NCBI RefSeq assembly: GCF_019204045.1
Contig: NZ_JAGSPC010000001.1
Location: forward strand, 2,105,420-2,169,419
DNA length: 64,000 bases
Origin: Erythrobacter crassostreae
GTDB lineage: Bacteria; Pseudomonadota; Alphaproteobacteria; Sphingomonadales; Sphingomonadaceae
Direction of reading: 5' to 3'
This document shows, piece after piece, positions 52,715 through 61,661 of the stretch. Below the pieces are notes generated by a model. It saw only the letters and a list, made by a program, of their open reading frames with translations, was not told the DNA's origin and did no database searches. Both the position numbers and the translations under genes were made by a program. Position 1 is the first letter of the stretch, and each line of letters starts with the position of its first letter.

Positions 52715-53887
52715 GTGAACCGTAGCTCTTCAAACTTATGGCTATCCGTGCTTGTAGCTGCCTGTGCATTTGGCCCAGCAGCCGAAGGGGCCGCGCAGAA
52801 CGGTAGTCCGCGCGGCATTCCAAGCGAGGAGGAAGCGCCTGTCGCCCTGCTGCTCGACATCACTTCGGGACAGGTTCTTTTTGCACGCAACGCTGATAGG
52901 CGCTTCGTTCCAGCCTCAATCACCAAAACCATGACGGCATTCACGGCATTTGAACGCATTGCCGAAGGATCGCTGAGCACCAGCCAGTTGCTGACCGCCT
53001 CGAAAGAGGTGTCAGAGGAATGGTTTGGTAAAGGGTCTTCGATGCTGTTGCCGCCCGAGGCTCAGGTCCCTGTGAGTGAACTGATCGCTGGCATCGCGAC
53101 CGTTTCGGCAAACGATGGATCGATCGTTCTTGCGGAAGGTATTGCGGGTTCAGTTCCGCTCTGGCTCGATGAAATGAACGCCACAGCCCGAAGCATCGGA
53201 ATGTCTAACAGTCACTTTGGGACGCCCAACGGGTGGCCGGACGAAGGGCAGACATTCACTACTGCGAATGATCTGGTCGTTTTGGCCCAGACGATGATTG
53301 AACGCCATCCGCGTCTTTATGCGGAGTTTATTGGCCGTAGAAACTTCTCCTACAATGGGCTCACACAAGTGAACCGCGATCCGTTGCTGGGGCGTATCGA
53401 AGGTGCCGACGGGATAAAGACGGGTTTTACCAGCGAGGCAGGGTTCGGCTTTCTGGGTTCGGCTGAACGTGACGGGCAAAGACTTGTGCTGATCCTTGCC
53501 GGCGTAAACCGGAACGCACTGCGTGCACGGCTTTCTCGGCAATTTATGCGATGGGGCTTTGAAGGCTTTGAACGGAAACAGCTTTTAAGTGAGGGCGCTT
53601 CTGTGGGATCGGCTCGTGTGCAGGGCGGGGATGCGAGTATCATCGAGTTGAGCACGGATCGCGCGGTGTTCATAAATCTCCCGACAGACCAAATAGACGC
53701 CGTGCGCTACAAGATCGTCTATGACGGGCCCATTCGTGCGCCAATTGCCAAAGGAGAGGCAATTGCCAGGCTTGAAGTCAGCGTCCCCGACATGGAGCCG
53801 GCGATCGTTCCTTTGCTGGCGAACAATGACATCAAAAGTGCCGGATTTTTTAGAAGGATCTACAATGGTTTTGCAGGGTGGATTTGA
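52715..53887 (+). CDS. dacA: D-alanyl-D-alanine carboxypeptidase (PBP5/6 type)
   Basis: 390 residues from a GTG, with a signal peptide (cleavage near AEGAAQ). Active-site motifs SITK (SxxK), SAND (SxN) and KTG in GIKTGFTSEAG are all intact, followed by the C-terminal PBP5-like domain and an amphipathic end RRIYNGFAGWI for membrane attachment. Trims peptidoglycan stem peptides. The stop overlaps the tmk start (TGATG). Confidence 0.93.
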   Translation: MNRSSSNLWLSVLVAACAFGPAAEGAAQNGSPRGIPSEEEAPVALLLDITSGQVLFARNADRRFVPASITKTMTAFTAFERIAEGSLSTSQLLTASKEVSEEWFGKGSSMLLPPEAQVPVSELIAGIATVSANDGSIVLAEGIAGSVPLWLDEMNATARSIGMSNSHFGTPNGWPDEGQTFTTANDLVVLAQTMIERHPRLYAEFIGRRNFSYNGLTQVNRDPLLGRIEGADGIKTGFTSEAGFGFLGSAERDGQRLVLILAGVNRNALRARLSRQFMRWGFEGFERKQLLSEGASVGSARVQGGDASIIELSTDRAVFINLPTDQIDAVRYKIVYDGPIRAPIAKGEAIARLEVSVPDMEPAIVPLLANNDIKSAGFFRRIYNGFAGWI

Positions 53888-54540
53888 TGACTGACGTTCA
53901 GGTGCGCGGGCGGTTTGTCGCTTTTGAAGGCGGAGAGGGCGCTGGGAAAACCACGCAGGCCGAATTGCTCGCTGCGGCGCTTCGGGCCCGTGCAATTGAA
54001 GTTGATGTAACGCGGGAGCCCGGCGGCACCCCAGGTGCGGAGGCCATTCGAACTCTTTTGCTCGATCCACCCGGCGATGGCTGGAGCCTAAAGGCAGAAG
54101 CTCTTCTGTTTGCAGCAGCGCGCGCAGATCACGTCGAACACCGAATCTTGCCGGCACTGGAGGCGGGTAAATGGGTTATTTGCGATCGGTTCGTTGATTC
54201 GAGCCGTGCTTATCAAGGAGGGGCGGGCGGCCTTGGTGACGAAGCCATTCTTGGCCTTCATCAATTCGGAAGCGATGGCTTGCGCCCCGATCTTACTGTC
54301 TTGCTGGATGTTGACCCGGACAAGCTTGGCCAACGCCTTATTGAGAGGGACGGCGGAAAGGCGGATGCGATCGGGGGGCGCAGTTCAGACTATCATCAGA
54401 AGGTTGCTTCGCGTTTCAGCGTCTTGGCACAGGCCAACCCCAAAAGCTTCGCGGTCGTGGATGGAAGCGGTGCCGCAGACCAAGTCCATGATGCAGTTAT
54501 GCAAGCAATCGTGTCGCTCCTGAGTGGCGGGGCAGGTTGA
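53887..54540 (+). CDS. tmk: Thymidylate kinase
   Basis: 217 residues from ATG 53887 (AGGGTGG upstream). P-loop FEGGEGAGKTTQAELL, DR(Y/F) motif CDRFVDSSRAYQG and the LID region with ARG-like lysines (RDGGKADAIGGR). Phosphorylates dTMP to dTDP. Overlaps dacA by one base and holB by one base. Confidence 0.95.
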   Translation: MTDVQVRGRFVAFEGGEGAGKTTQAELLAAALRARAIEVDVTREPGGTPGAEAIRTLLLDPPGDGWSLKAEALLFAAARADHVEHRILPALEAGKWVICDRFVDSSRAYQGGAGGLGDEAILGLHQFGSDGLRPDLTVLLDVDPDKLGQRLIERDGGKADAIGGRSSDYHQKVASRFSVLAQANPKSFAVVDGSGAADQVHDAVMQAIVSLLSGGAG

Positions 54541-55505
54541 TGGATTGGCCCAACCACGTTGATGTATGGCGCGAATGGCGGCGCGCGCTCTCAGGCGCCC
54601 GAATGCATCATGGTTGGATACTTGCTGGCAAAAGCGGATTGGGAAAGCGAGACTTCGCAATGACCGCAGCTCGTGAATTGGTGGGTGAAGAAGGTGTCGC
54701 GCAGCCTACTGGGGCTCACCCTGATATCCTGACGCTCACGCATCTGCCAAAGGACGACAAAGAAGAGAAAAAGCGGGATGAAGGTAAGGCGTATCAGGTG
54801 AAACGCAACATCGCTGTTGGCCAGATCCGCGACATGCAACGCAGGCTGAATACCCGGCCAACGCTTGGGGCGAGGAGAGCCATAATCATCGATCCTGCCG
54901 ATGATATGGAGCCAAGTGCATCGAATGCGCTGCTGAAAAGCCTTGAGGAACCCCCACAGGGCACATTCTTTATTCTGATTGCGCATCGCCCGTCGCGTTT
55001 GCTGCCAACGATCCGGTCCCGTTGTAGGTTGCTGCGTTTTCCGACGCTCTCGAATGAAGACCTGTCGCGCCTGATAGATCAGCATGGTGGAACGGCCGGC
55101 GCCCAAGCACGTGACGCGGCAATTGACGCTGCTGAAGGTTCATTTGGCGCGGCAATGCGGTTTTTGGAACAGGATATGGGGCCGCTGGCTGACCTGATCG
55201 GACGCCTTTTGCGCGAAGGTGATGCCGCGTTTCAGGGCAGAGGAGAATTGTCGCGGGCAATCGGGCCTCGCGCCGATCGAGGAAGAATTCAGGCCGTCCT
55301 GGAGCTTGCGCAAGCTCTTGTGGCTGAGAACGCACGCAATAGCTCTTCGCCGATGGAAAGAGGCCGTCTGATCGAAGTACATAGCCAGCTGGTTACACTG
55401 GCTGGGCAAGCTCCTACGTACAATTTCGACAATGGCCTGCTCGCGATGGAAATCGGTACCTTGCTTAGCTCTGTTAGCGCGGGTAGCGAGCACGCCAATG
55501 GCTGA
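54540..55505 (+). CDS. holB: DNA polymerase III subunit delta'
   Basis: 321 residues from ATG 54540 (an in-frame TTG lies one codon upstream). Clamp-loader AAA+ features: HHGWILAGKSGLGKRDFAMT (P-loop-like), PADDMEPSASNALLKSLEEPP and FILIAHRPSRLLPTIRSRC (SRC motif). Part of the clamp loader placing the beta clamp on DNA. Overlaps metG by eight bases. Confidence 0.9.
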   Translation: MDWPNHVDVWREWRRALSGARMHHGWILAGKSGLGKRDFAMTAARELVGEEGVAQPTGAHPDILTLTHLPKDDKEEKKRDEGKAYQVKRNIAVGQIRDMQRRLNTRPTLGARRAIIIDPADDMEPSASNALLKSLEEPPQGTFFILIAHRPSRLLPTIRSRCRLLRFPTLSNEDLSRLIDQHGGTAGAQARDAAIDAAEGSFGAAMRFLEQDMGPLADLIGRLLREGDAAFQGRGELSRAIGPRADRGRIQAVLELAQALVAENARNSSSPMERGRLIEVHSQLVTLAGQAPTYNFDNGLLAMEIGTLLSSVSAGSEHANG

Positions 55506-57063
55506 AAACAACACATTCTACGTCACCACGGCAATCAGTTACCCCAATGGGCGCCCGCATATCGGACATGCTTATGAGGCGATTTCCACCGATGTGATCG
55601 CACGGTTCCAGAGGCAAATGGGCCGCAAGGTGCGGTTCCAAACGGGTACCGACGAGCACGGCCTGAAAATGGCGCGAAAGGCGGAAGAGCAGGGCAGAAC
55701 GGCTCGCGAGTTGGCAGATGAAATGTCTGGCCACTTCAATGAGATGTGCGATGCCTTGAACGTCTCGTATGACCGCTTTATTCGCACTGTCGAGGATGAT
55801 CATCATCGCGCCAGTCAGGCGATCTGGCAGCGTATGGAAGCAGCGGGCGACCTGTATCTCGACAGGTATGAAGGTTGGTATTCGGTCCGCGATGAAGCCT
55901 ATTACGATGAAAGCGAATTGACAGAAGGTGAGGGCGGAACAAAGCTTTCGCCGCAAGGCACTCCGGTCGAATGGACCGTTGAGGAAAGCTGGTTTTTCAG
56001 GCTGTCCAAATATCAAGACAAGCTTCTGGAATTGCTCAAGACTCCTGGGTTTCTCGAACCGGCTAGTCGGCGAAACGAAATGATCGCTTTCGTAGAGCAA
56101 GGCCTGCGCGATCTATCAGTGAGCCGGACGAGTTTCGACTGGGGTGTTAAGGTGCCCGGCAGTGATGATCACGTTATGTATGTCTGGGTTGATGCACTCA
56201 CAAACTATCTCACCGGGCTCGGATTTCCGGATGAAACCGATGAAATGCGGGAGTATTGGCCAGCCAATCTGCATATTATCGGCAAGGATATTGTCCGGTT
56301 CCACACGATTTATTGGCCCGCATTTTTGATGAGTGCAGATTTGCCTTTGCCCCAAAAAGTGTTTGGGCACGGTTTCCTGCTTAATCGCGGGCAGAAGGAG
56401 TCAAAATCTCTCGGTAATGTGACTGATCCGCTTGAACTTGCTGATAAATTTGGTGTCGATACACTTCGCTACTTTCTCATGCGTGAAGTCGCATTCGGGC
56501 AGGATGGCAGTTATTCACCCGAAGCAATCGTAACACGCGCCAACGCTGAACTTGCCAATAGCTTTGGGAATCTCGCTCAGCGAACTCTGTCGATGATTGC
56601 CAAGAACCTGGATGGAGTTTTGGAGAACTTTGAAAAAGCCGAGGCGGATACAATTTTGCTTGGACAGGTCAGCGACGCCTGCAAAATTGAATTGCCAAAG
56701 GCGTTCGAAGACCTCGCATTTTCTGTTGGCATCGAAGCATGGATGCGCGCTGTTTATGCCTGCAACCAGTATGTTGATGAGCAAGCGCCGTGGACGCTCA
56801 AAAAGACCGATCCTGAGCGCATGAAGGTTGTGTTGCAGACGCTTTTTGTCGCCCTGCGAGACCTCGGGATTGCGATCCAACCGGTCGTCCCTGAAAAAGC
56901 CGCAGATTTGCTTGGCCAACTTGGCACTCCCGAAGGCGAGCGCAGTTACGCCGACCTGTCAGATATAAATTGGTACAAACGCCTTGTGGAAAGCGGTTTT
57001 GTCGTCGCCAAACCTACGCCGGTTTTTCCGCGCATTGAAATGCCGGAAGAGGTCGCTGTCTGA
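55498..57063 (+). CDS. metG: Methionyl-tRNA synthetase
   Basis: 521 residues from ATG 55498, set by the conserved start FYVTTAISYPNGRPHIGHAY (HIGH motif HIGH). KMSKS is present as ESKSLGN. The knuckle lacks a four-Cys zinc cluster. The C-terminal helical anticodon domain follows. Catalyses Met-tRNA formation. One-base overlap (ATG within TGATG) with tatD. Confidence 0.96.
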   Translation: MAENNTFYVTTAISYPNGRPHIGHAYEAISTDVIARFQRQMGRKVRFQTGTDEHGLKMARKAEEQGRTARELADEMSGHFNEMCDALNVSYDRFIRTVEDDHHRASQAIWQRMEAAGDLYLDRYEGWYSVRDEAYYDESELTEGEGGTKLSPQGTPVEWTVEESWFFRLSKYQDKLLELLKTPGFLEPASRRNEMIAFVEQGLRDLSVSRTSFDWGVKVPGSDDHVMYVWVDALTNYLTGLGFPDETDEMREYWPANLHIIGKDIVRFHTIYWPAFLMSADLPLPQKVFGHGFLLNRGQKESKSLGNVTDPLELADKFGVDTLRYFLMREVAFGQDGSYSPEAIVTRANAELANSFGNLAQRTLSMIAKNLDGVLENFEKAEADTILLGQVSDACKIELPKAFEDLAFSVGIEAWMRAVYACNQYVDEQAPWTLKKTDPERMKVVLQTLFVALRDLGIAIQPVVPEKAADLLGQLGTPEGERSYADLSDINWYKRLVESGFVVAKPTPVFPRIEMPEEVAV

Positions 57064-57839
57064 TGCTTATCGATAGCCATTGCCACCTTGAATATAAGGG
57101 GCTGGTTGAGGATCAATCAGGCGTGCTTTCTCGCGCTCGTGAAGCTGGGGTAGGGGCGTTCCTGAACATCTCGACCAAGCAAAGCGAATGGGAGCAAGTG
57201 GTTGGAACGGCGACAAGAGAGGCGGATGTCTTCGCAAGCGTCGGTATTCATCCGCACGAAGCTGATGGGCATGAAGATCTGGGCAGGGGAGTGCTGCTAG
57301 CGGCGACCGAGAACCCAAAGGTGGTCGGCATTGGCGAAACCGGTCTCGATTACTTTTATGAGCACTCAAACCGCGAAACGCAGGCAAAACTGTTTCGGAT
57401 GCATATTGATGTTGCACGAAAGACGGGCTTACCCGTTATTATTCACACTCGTGATGCCGAAGACGACACCTATCAAATCCTGACCGAGGAAATGGAGAAG
57501 GGCGCATTTCCCGCTCTTATTCATTGTTTCACGGCGTCTGAAGGATTCGGTCGTAAAGTGCTCGCCCTTGGCCTTACCATTTCAATTTCAGGTATCGTGA
57601 CTTTCAAGAACGCGAAAGCGTTGCAGGAAGCTGCGAAAAACGTTCCTGAAGATCGGCTTCTGGTAGAAACAGACAGCCCATTCCTTGCTCCGGTTCCCCA
57701 TAGAGGGCGGCCATGTGAGCCTGCTTTCGTTGCCGACACAGCTCGGTTCATGGCCGATTTGCGCGGGATTGAGCCAGAGCAACTGGCCGCTTCGACTACG
57801 CAGAATTTCACGAACCTTTTTAGCAAGGCGATGCTGTGA
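57063..57839 (+). CDS. TatD family hydrolase (metal-dependent nuclease)
   Basis: 258 residues. Metal ligands: DSHCHLEY (HxH), GETGLDYFYE (Glu), VIIHTRDAE (His), LIHCFTAS (His) and ETDSPFLAP (Asp). TatD enzymes are metal-dependent DNases or related phosphoesterases. The start overlaps the metG stop by one base and the end overlaps the next gene by four. Confidence 0.93.
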   Translation: MLIDSHCHLEYKGLVEDQSGVLSRAREAGVGAFLNISTKQSEWEQVVGTATREADVFASVGIHPHEADGHEDLGRGVLLAATENPKVVGIGETGLDYFYEHSNRETQAKLFRMHIDVARKTGLPVIIHTRDAEDDTYQILTEEMEKGAFPALIHCFTASEGFGRKVLALGLTISISGIVTFKNAKALQEAAKNVPEDRLLVETDSPFLAPVPHRGRPCEPAFVADTARFMADLRGIEPEQLAASTTQNFTNLFSKAML

Positions 57840-58618
57840 AGCTCATCATGCTTGGCTCGGGCACGTCAACCGGGGTCCCACGGGTCGGCGGACCGGATGG
57901 CATGGGTGACTGGGGAGACTGTGACCCCGATGAACCGAGAAATCGCCGCACGCGGGTTTCTATCTTGGTCGAGAATGACGAGGGAAAACGGCTCCTCATC
58001 GACACGTCCAGCGATTGCCGTGCGCAGTTGCTAGCGAACAAAATCCCTTCAATAGATGCTGTGTTCTGGACGCATGACCATGCGGATCATTGTCATGGGA
58101 TCGATGATTTGAGGGCGCTGCGATACGGCCGCGGCGGCCCGATACCAGGGTTTGCAGCAAGCGATACCGTTCGTCGGCTTAGGCAGCGGTTCGGCTATGT
58201 TTTTGCGGGCCAGGATGGGTATCCAACGATTATCAGCCTCGATACGCTAGATCGGTTGCGTATCGTGGCCGGTTTTGGCGTTGGGTGGTGCCAAATGGCC
58301 CATGGGCCAGGTGAGACGACCGGATTTCGTTTTGAATGCGATGGTAAATCAATTGCTTATGCCACAGACTTTAGCGCAATTTCCGATAGAATGGTTGACC
58401 TGTTTGATGGTGTCGACATCCTCGTGAGCGATTGCCTGCGCCGCGATCCGCACCCAACACATGCGCATTTGGAGATGGCAATAGAGCTGGCCGAGCGTTG
58501 CTCGACTGAGCGATTGGTTTTGAGCCATCTCGACAAGAGCATGGATTATCAGACTTTGGTGGATGAGGTTCCCGATTTTGTGACAGTGGGTTACGATGGA
58601 TTGGAGATGACAGCATGA
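57836..58618 (+). CDS. MBL-fold phosphodiesterase-like hydrolase (PhnP-like)
   Basis: 260 residues from a GTG that overlaps the tatD stop. Starts LGSGTSTGVPRVGG, with the zinc motif WTHDHADHCHGIDDL, VSDCLRRDPHPTHAH and LSHLDKSMDY. The pattern matches the small MBL proteins found next to tatD, of unknown exact substrate. No signal peptide. Confidence 0.88.
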   Translation: MKLIMLGSGTSTGVPRVGGPDGMGDWGDCDPDEPRNRRTRVSILVENDEGKRLLIDTSSDCRAQLLANKIPSIDAVFWTHDHADHCHGIDDLRALRYGRGGPIPGFAASDTVRRLRQRFGYVFAGQDGYPTIISLDTLDRLRIVAGFGVGWCQMAHGPGETTGFRFECDGKSIAYATDFSAISDRMVDLFDGVDILVSDCLRRDPHPTHAHLEMAIELAERCSTERLVLSHLDKSMDYQTLVDEVPDFVTVGYDGLEMTA

Positions 58619-58788
58619 GTGAGATGGCTTGGATTTCCTTGGTTTCGTTGATCGGCTGGTTGGTGATTGCCGGCAGTGCGGTTGCTTCGTATCAACTTGG
58701 GTGGAGCAAACTCGTTCGGATGGTGTTGGTTTGGGTTGCGATCTTTTGTGGGGCATTTGTGATTGCCAGCTTCTTTGTTGGTGAATGA
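58615..58788 (+). CDS. Small two-TM membrane protein
   Basis: 57 residues, ATG overlapping the preceding stop by four bases (ATGA). Two hydrophobic stretches (about residues 5-27 and 34-54) joined by YQLGWSKLVR. Too short for most gene callers; the overlap and clean frame support it. No function recognised. Confidence 0.6.
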   Translation: MSEMAWISLVSLIGWLVIAGSAVASYQLGWSKLVRMVLVWVAIFCGAFVIASFFVGE

Positions 58789-58814
58789 CCGTCGCCTGCA
58801 CGACGGAATTTAAC

Positions 58815-58828
58815 ATAATATATATTAT
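58815..58828. promoter_or_regulatory. Perfect 14-bp A/T palindrome upstream of mazG
   Basis: ATAATATATATTAT, unusually A/T-rich for this genome, ends 17 bases before the mazG start. It could be a promoter -10 or operator; nothing more is shown. Confidence 0.35.
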
Positions 58829-58845
58829 CATTCCAAAGGTGGTCT

Positions 58846-59649
58846 ATGTCAGAGGATGCTTCGCCAACCAATAACATCACCGAAATAGAACGCCTCCTCA
58901 AGGTTATGGCTACACTTCGCGATCCCGATCACGGTTGCGAATGGGATCTGGCGCAAGACTTCATGAGCATCGCTCCGTACACTATCGAAGAAGCCTACGA
59001 AGTCGCGGATGCGATCGAACGCAGCGACATGATCGATCTTCAGGAAGAACTCGGTGACCTGCTGCTTCAGGTCGTGTTCCACGCGCAGATGGCGAACGAA
59101 CAAGGCATTTTTGCATTTGCGGATGTTGCGAAATCAATCAGCGATAAGATGGAAGATCGCCATCCTCATATCTTCGGTAGTGAGACCGGCACTATGGGCG
59201 AAGCTCGATGGGAAGCCATGAAAGAGCAAGAGCGAGCACGGAAGGGTGAAACGAGTGCGATGGACGGTGTCGCACTCGCGTTGCCAGCCTTGATGCGCGC
59301 GCAAAAGCTTCAGAAACGCGCAGCAAGAACGGGTTTCGATTGGCCTGACCCTAGCGGATCAGAGGCGAAGATATATGAGGAAATTGAGGAACTTAAATCC
59401 GCAACTTGTCAATCTGAGCAGATAGAGGAGGCGGGCGATCTCTTGTTCGCTGTCGTCAACTACATTCGAGCCAACGGTGTAAATGCCGAGGAAGCTTTGC
59501 GCGCGGCGAATTCAAAATTTGAGGACCGGTTCAAGAGAATGGAAAACCTTGCTGGCGCGGCATTTGTCGACCTGACACTCGATGAAAAAGAAGAGCTCTG
59601 GCAGGAAGTCAAAAAGAATGAAAATCAGAGGGCTAAGCTTTCGTACTGA
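58846..59649 (+). CDS. mazG: Nucleoside triphosphate pyrophosphohydrolase MazG
   Basis: 267 residues, preceded by AAAGGTGG. Two MazG-like halves: residues about 15-110 with YTIEEAYEVADAIE and EELGDLLLQVVFHA, and a second copy later with KIYEEIEELK and EEAGDLLFAVVNY (metal-binding EExxE/ExxD residues). Hydrolyses all NTPs, lowering ppGpp and damaged nucleotides. Convergent with hflX and overlapping it by 25 bases. Confidence 0.93.
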   Translation: MSEDASPTNNITEIERLLKVMATLRDPDHGCEWDLAQDFMSIAPYTIEEAYEVADAIERSDMIDLQEELGDLLLQVVFHAQMANEQGIFAFADVAKSISDKMEDRHPHIFGSETGTMGEARWEAMKEQERARKGETSAMDGVALALPALMRAQKLQKRAARTGFDWPDPSGSEAKIYEEIEELKSATCQSEQIEEAGDLLFAVVNYIRANGVNAEEALRAANSKFEDRFKRMENLAGAAFVDLTLDEKEELWQEVKKNENQRAKLSY

Positions 59650-60929
59650 CCCAATTCTTTTGGATTTAGGCGTACGGTAAGCTTCCGGACCGGCCCTTGC
59701 TCCCCTTCCCCGGCGTCATCATCTGCAATGACATCCCCGTGGGCATGCAACCATGCAAGACGGCGGCCATCGCTGGCCGACAGTGTCACCGTGATTTCCT
59801 TTGCTTTTGCGGTGAGCATCTCCGCAACTTTGGTCGTGAACTCATCCATTCCGGATCCAGTCGCAGCTGACATGATGACGGCTTGCTGGCCGCTTGCTGC
59901 TTCCCTCAATTCGGCTTTGCGGTCTGGATCGAGCAGGTCAGCCTTGTTCCATATCTCTAAAATAGGAATATCGCTGTCCCCGGTTTCTCGGTCGACCACG
60001 TCCAAGTCCGCAAGGACTTCCATCACCTGCTTCTTTTGCGCAGCGTGCGCGGGGTTCGCCATGTCACGTACGTGACAGATGATATCCGCGCCTGTAACTT
60101 CCTCCAGTGTCGCGCGGAACGCAGCGACGAGCTGGGTCGGTAGGTCTGAGATAAAGCCGACGGTGTCGGAGAGAATGGCCTTTTCAACGCCGGGCATACC
60201 GATTGCCCGCATTGTCGGATCGAGAGTGGCGAACAGAAGGTCTTCTGCCATCACGTCCGCGCCGGTTAACCGGTTAAAGAGCGTGGATTTTCCGGCATTG
60301 GTATAACCAACCAGCGCGATGACGGGCCACGGCGCCCTTCCCCTCCGCTCCCTGTGCAATGTTCGCGTTTTGCGAACTTGTTCTAGTTCCCGCCGAAGTC
60401 TGCTCATGCGCTGGCGGATCATCCGCCGGTCAGCCTCAATCTGGGTTTCACCTGGGCCGCCAAGGAATCCAAAACCGCCGCGTTGGCGTTCAAGGTGTGT
60501 CCAACTGCGTACCAAGCGGCTTTGTTGGTAATCGAGATGCGCAAGTTCGACTTGCAGACGACCTTCGGCGGTCGCAGCACGTTCACCAAAGATTTCGAGG
60601 ATTAAGCCCGTCCGGTCGATGACCTTGCGCTTCAGCTTTTCTTCGAGATTGCGCTGTTGAATAGGAGAAAGTGCGCCATCGACAATGATCAACTCGCACT
60701 CATGCAATTCACATTGGGTGGCGATGTTCTGGACCTGACCAGATCCAAAGAGCGTGTTCGGCTGCATCTGACGGATTGGCATGATCTCGGAGTGTGCAAT
60801 TATCACTCCGATGGCGAGCGCAAGCCCCTGCGCCTCCTCCAGCCGTTCGCGCGCATCAAGATCGTAGCGTAACGTTCGGATATCAGGGCACAGCACAAGC
60901 GCCCGCGCACCGCGGGTCACTTCGTCCAT
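59625..60929 (-). CDS. hflX: GTPase HflX
   Basis: 434 residues. An N-terminal HflX domain with MQPNTLFGSGQVQNIA and VDGALSPIQQRNLEEK, a helical linker (GGFGFLGGPGETQIEADRR in parts) and a GTPase domain with GYTNAGKSTLFN (G1), DTVGFI (G3) and NKAD (G4). HflX splits stalled 70S ribosomes under stress. Immediately downstream of hfq (17 bases), as in many proteobacteria. Confidence 0.96.
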   Translation of the reverse strand: MDEVTRGARALVLCPDIRTLRYDLDARERLEEAQGLALAIGVIIAHSEIMPIRQMQPNTLFGSGQVQNIATQCELHECELIIVDGALSPIQQRNLEEKLKRKVIDRTGLILEIFGERAATAEGRLQVELAHLDYQQSRLVRSWTHLERQRGGFGFLGGPGETQIEADRRMIRQRMSRLRRELEQVRKTRTLHRERRGRAPWPVIALVGYTNAGKSTLFNRLTGADVMAEDLLFATLDPTMRAIGMPGVEKAILSDTVGFISDLPTQLVAAFRATLEEVTGADIICHVRDMANPAHAAQKKQVMEVLADLDVVDRETGDSDIPILEIWNKADLLDPDRKAELREAASGQQAVIMSAATGSGMDEFTTKVAEMLTAKAKEITVTLSASDGRRLAWLHAHGDVIADDDAGEGEQGPVRKLTVRLNPKELGQYESLAL

Positions 60930-60946
60930 CAGGTCATCATCGAAGC

Positions 60947-61504
60947 TCAGTCGTCGGTCCCATCATCATCGAACCCGTCATCGTCGCTCAGATCGACGGC
61001 GCTTGCGGGTTGAATTGTCGATACAGCGTGCTTGTAAGCGAGTTGAACCGCTCCGTCGCGTTCTAGCAACATACAAAAGAGGTCATATGCTGCAAGCCGC
61101 CCTTGCAGCATCACTCCGTTCACGAGGAACATAGTGACCTGAACATTGGCTTCGCTCACGCGGCTCAGGAATACGTCCTGCAAAAGGCGCTGTTTTTTGC
61201 TGCCGGCGCTGTTTGCGAACTGTTCGGCGTCAACCGATTGGCCCGGCATGATTGTGGAGATTGCGTGTTTGTAGACCAGTTGAGACTGGCCATCGCGTCG
61301 CAGAAGAATTGAAAAGTTATCGAACCAAGTCACAATTCCTTGAAGCTTTACGCCCTTTACCAGAAACATCGTCACCGGTGTTTTGTTCTTACGCAGAAGG
61401 TTCAAAAACGCATCTTGAAGATTGCCATTGCCTTGGCGGTTTCCACGATTGGATTCGCCACTACTTGATCCTGGACGAGGAGAGAGAGTCCGTCCGTTCG
61501 ACAT
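60947..61504 (-). CDS. hfq: Tandem double-domain RNA chaperone Hfq
   Basis: 185 residues, about twice the usual size. AGGAG lies eight bases before the ATG. Two full Sm domains: residues about 29-87 and 108-166, each with LQD at the start (Q30, D31; Q109, D110) and YKHA[IV]STI[MQ]P at the end. The second domain lacks the basic rim: R38-K39-N40-K41 of domain 1 corresponds to S117-E118-A119-N120. N-terminal Ser/Gly/Arg linker and an acidic tail ([15 protein letters not shown]). Three copies could form a pseudo-hexamer. Mediates small RNA-mRNA pairing. Confidence 0.95.
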   Translation of the reverse strand: MSNGRTLSPRPGSSSGESNRGNRQGNGNLQDAFLNLLRKNKTPVTMFLVKGVKLQGIVTWFDNFSILLRRDGQSQLVYKHAISTIMPGQSVDAEQFANSAGSKKQRLLQDVFLSRVSEANVQVTMFLVNGVMLQGRLAAYDLFCMLLERDGAVQLAYKHAVSTIQPASAVDLSDDDGFDDDGTDD

Positions 61505-61661
61505 GTTACATGCTCCTGTTATTGGCGGCCGTCATTACGGTCCGCAAATCAGGTACAACAAACAGCCCACCCGTCCGCTGCACCTTTGCGCATAATGGCG
61601 CTTGAGAAGCCTCGCGGCAATCCTTGAGTTTTTGTCAACTCAGATTGCCTGTCGTCCCGGA
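61505..61661 (-). other. Intergenic region ntrX-hfq
   Basis: 157 bases. It contains a stem-loop just past the ntrX stop (separately listed) and presumably an hfq promoter, of which I see no confident match. Confidence 0.4.
61616..61649 (-). terminator. Stem-loop after ntrX, terminator-like
   Basis: On the minus strand GGCAATC-TGAGTT pairs with AACTCA-(AG)-GATTGCC: 13 bp with a two-base bulge and loop GACAAA, 12 bases after the ntrX stop. No T run follows, so it may be a weak terminator, processing site or stabilising structure. Confidence 0.4.

Noticed and set aside
61502..61511. ATG-TAA start-stop between AGGAG and the hfq ATG
   Set aside because: Only one base from the ribosome binding site, so probably not used; the hfq start has proper spacing.
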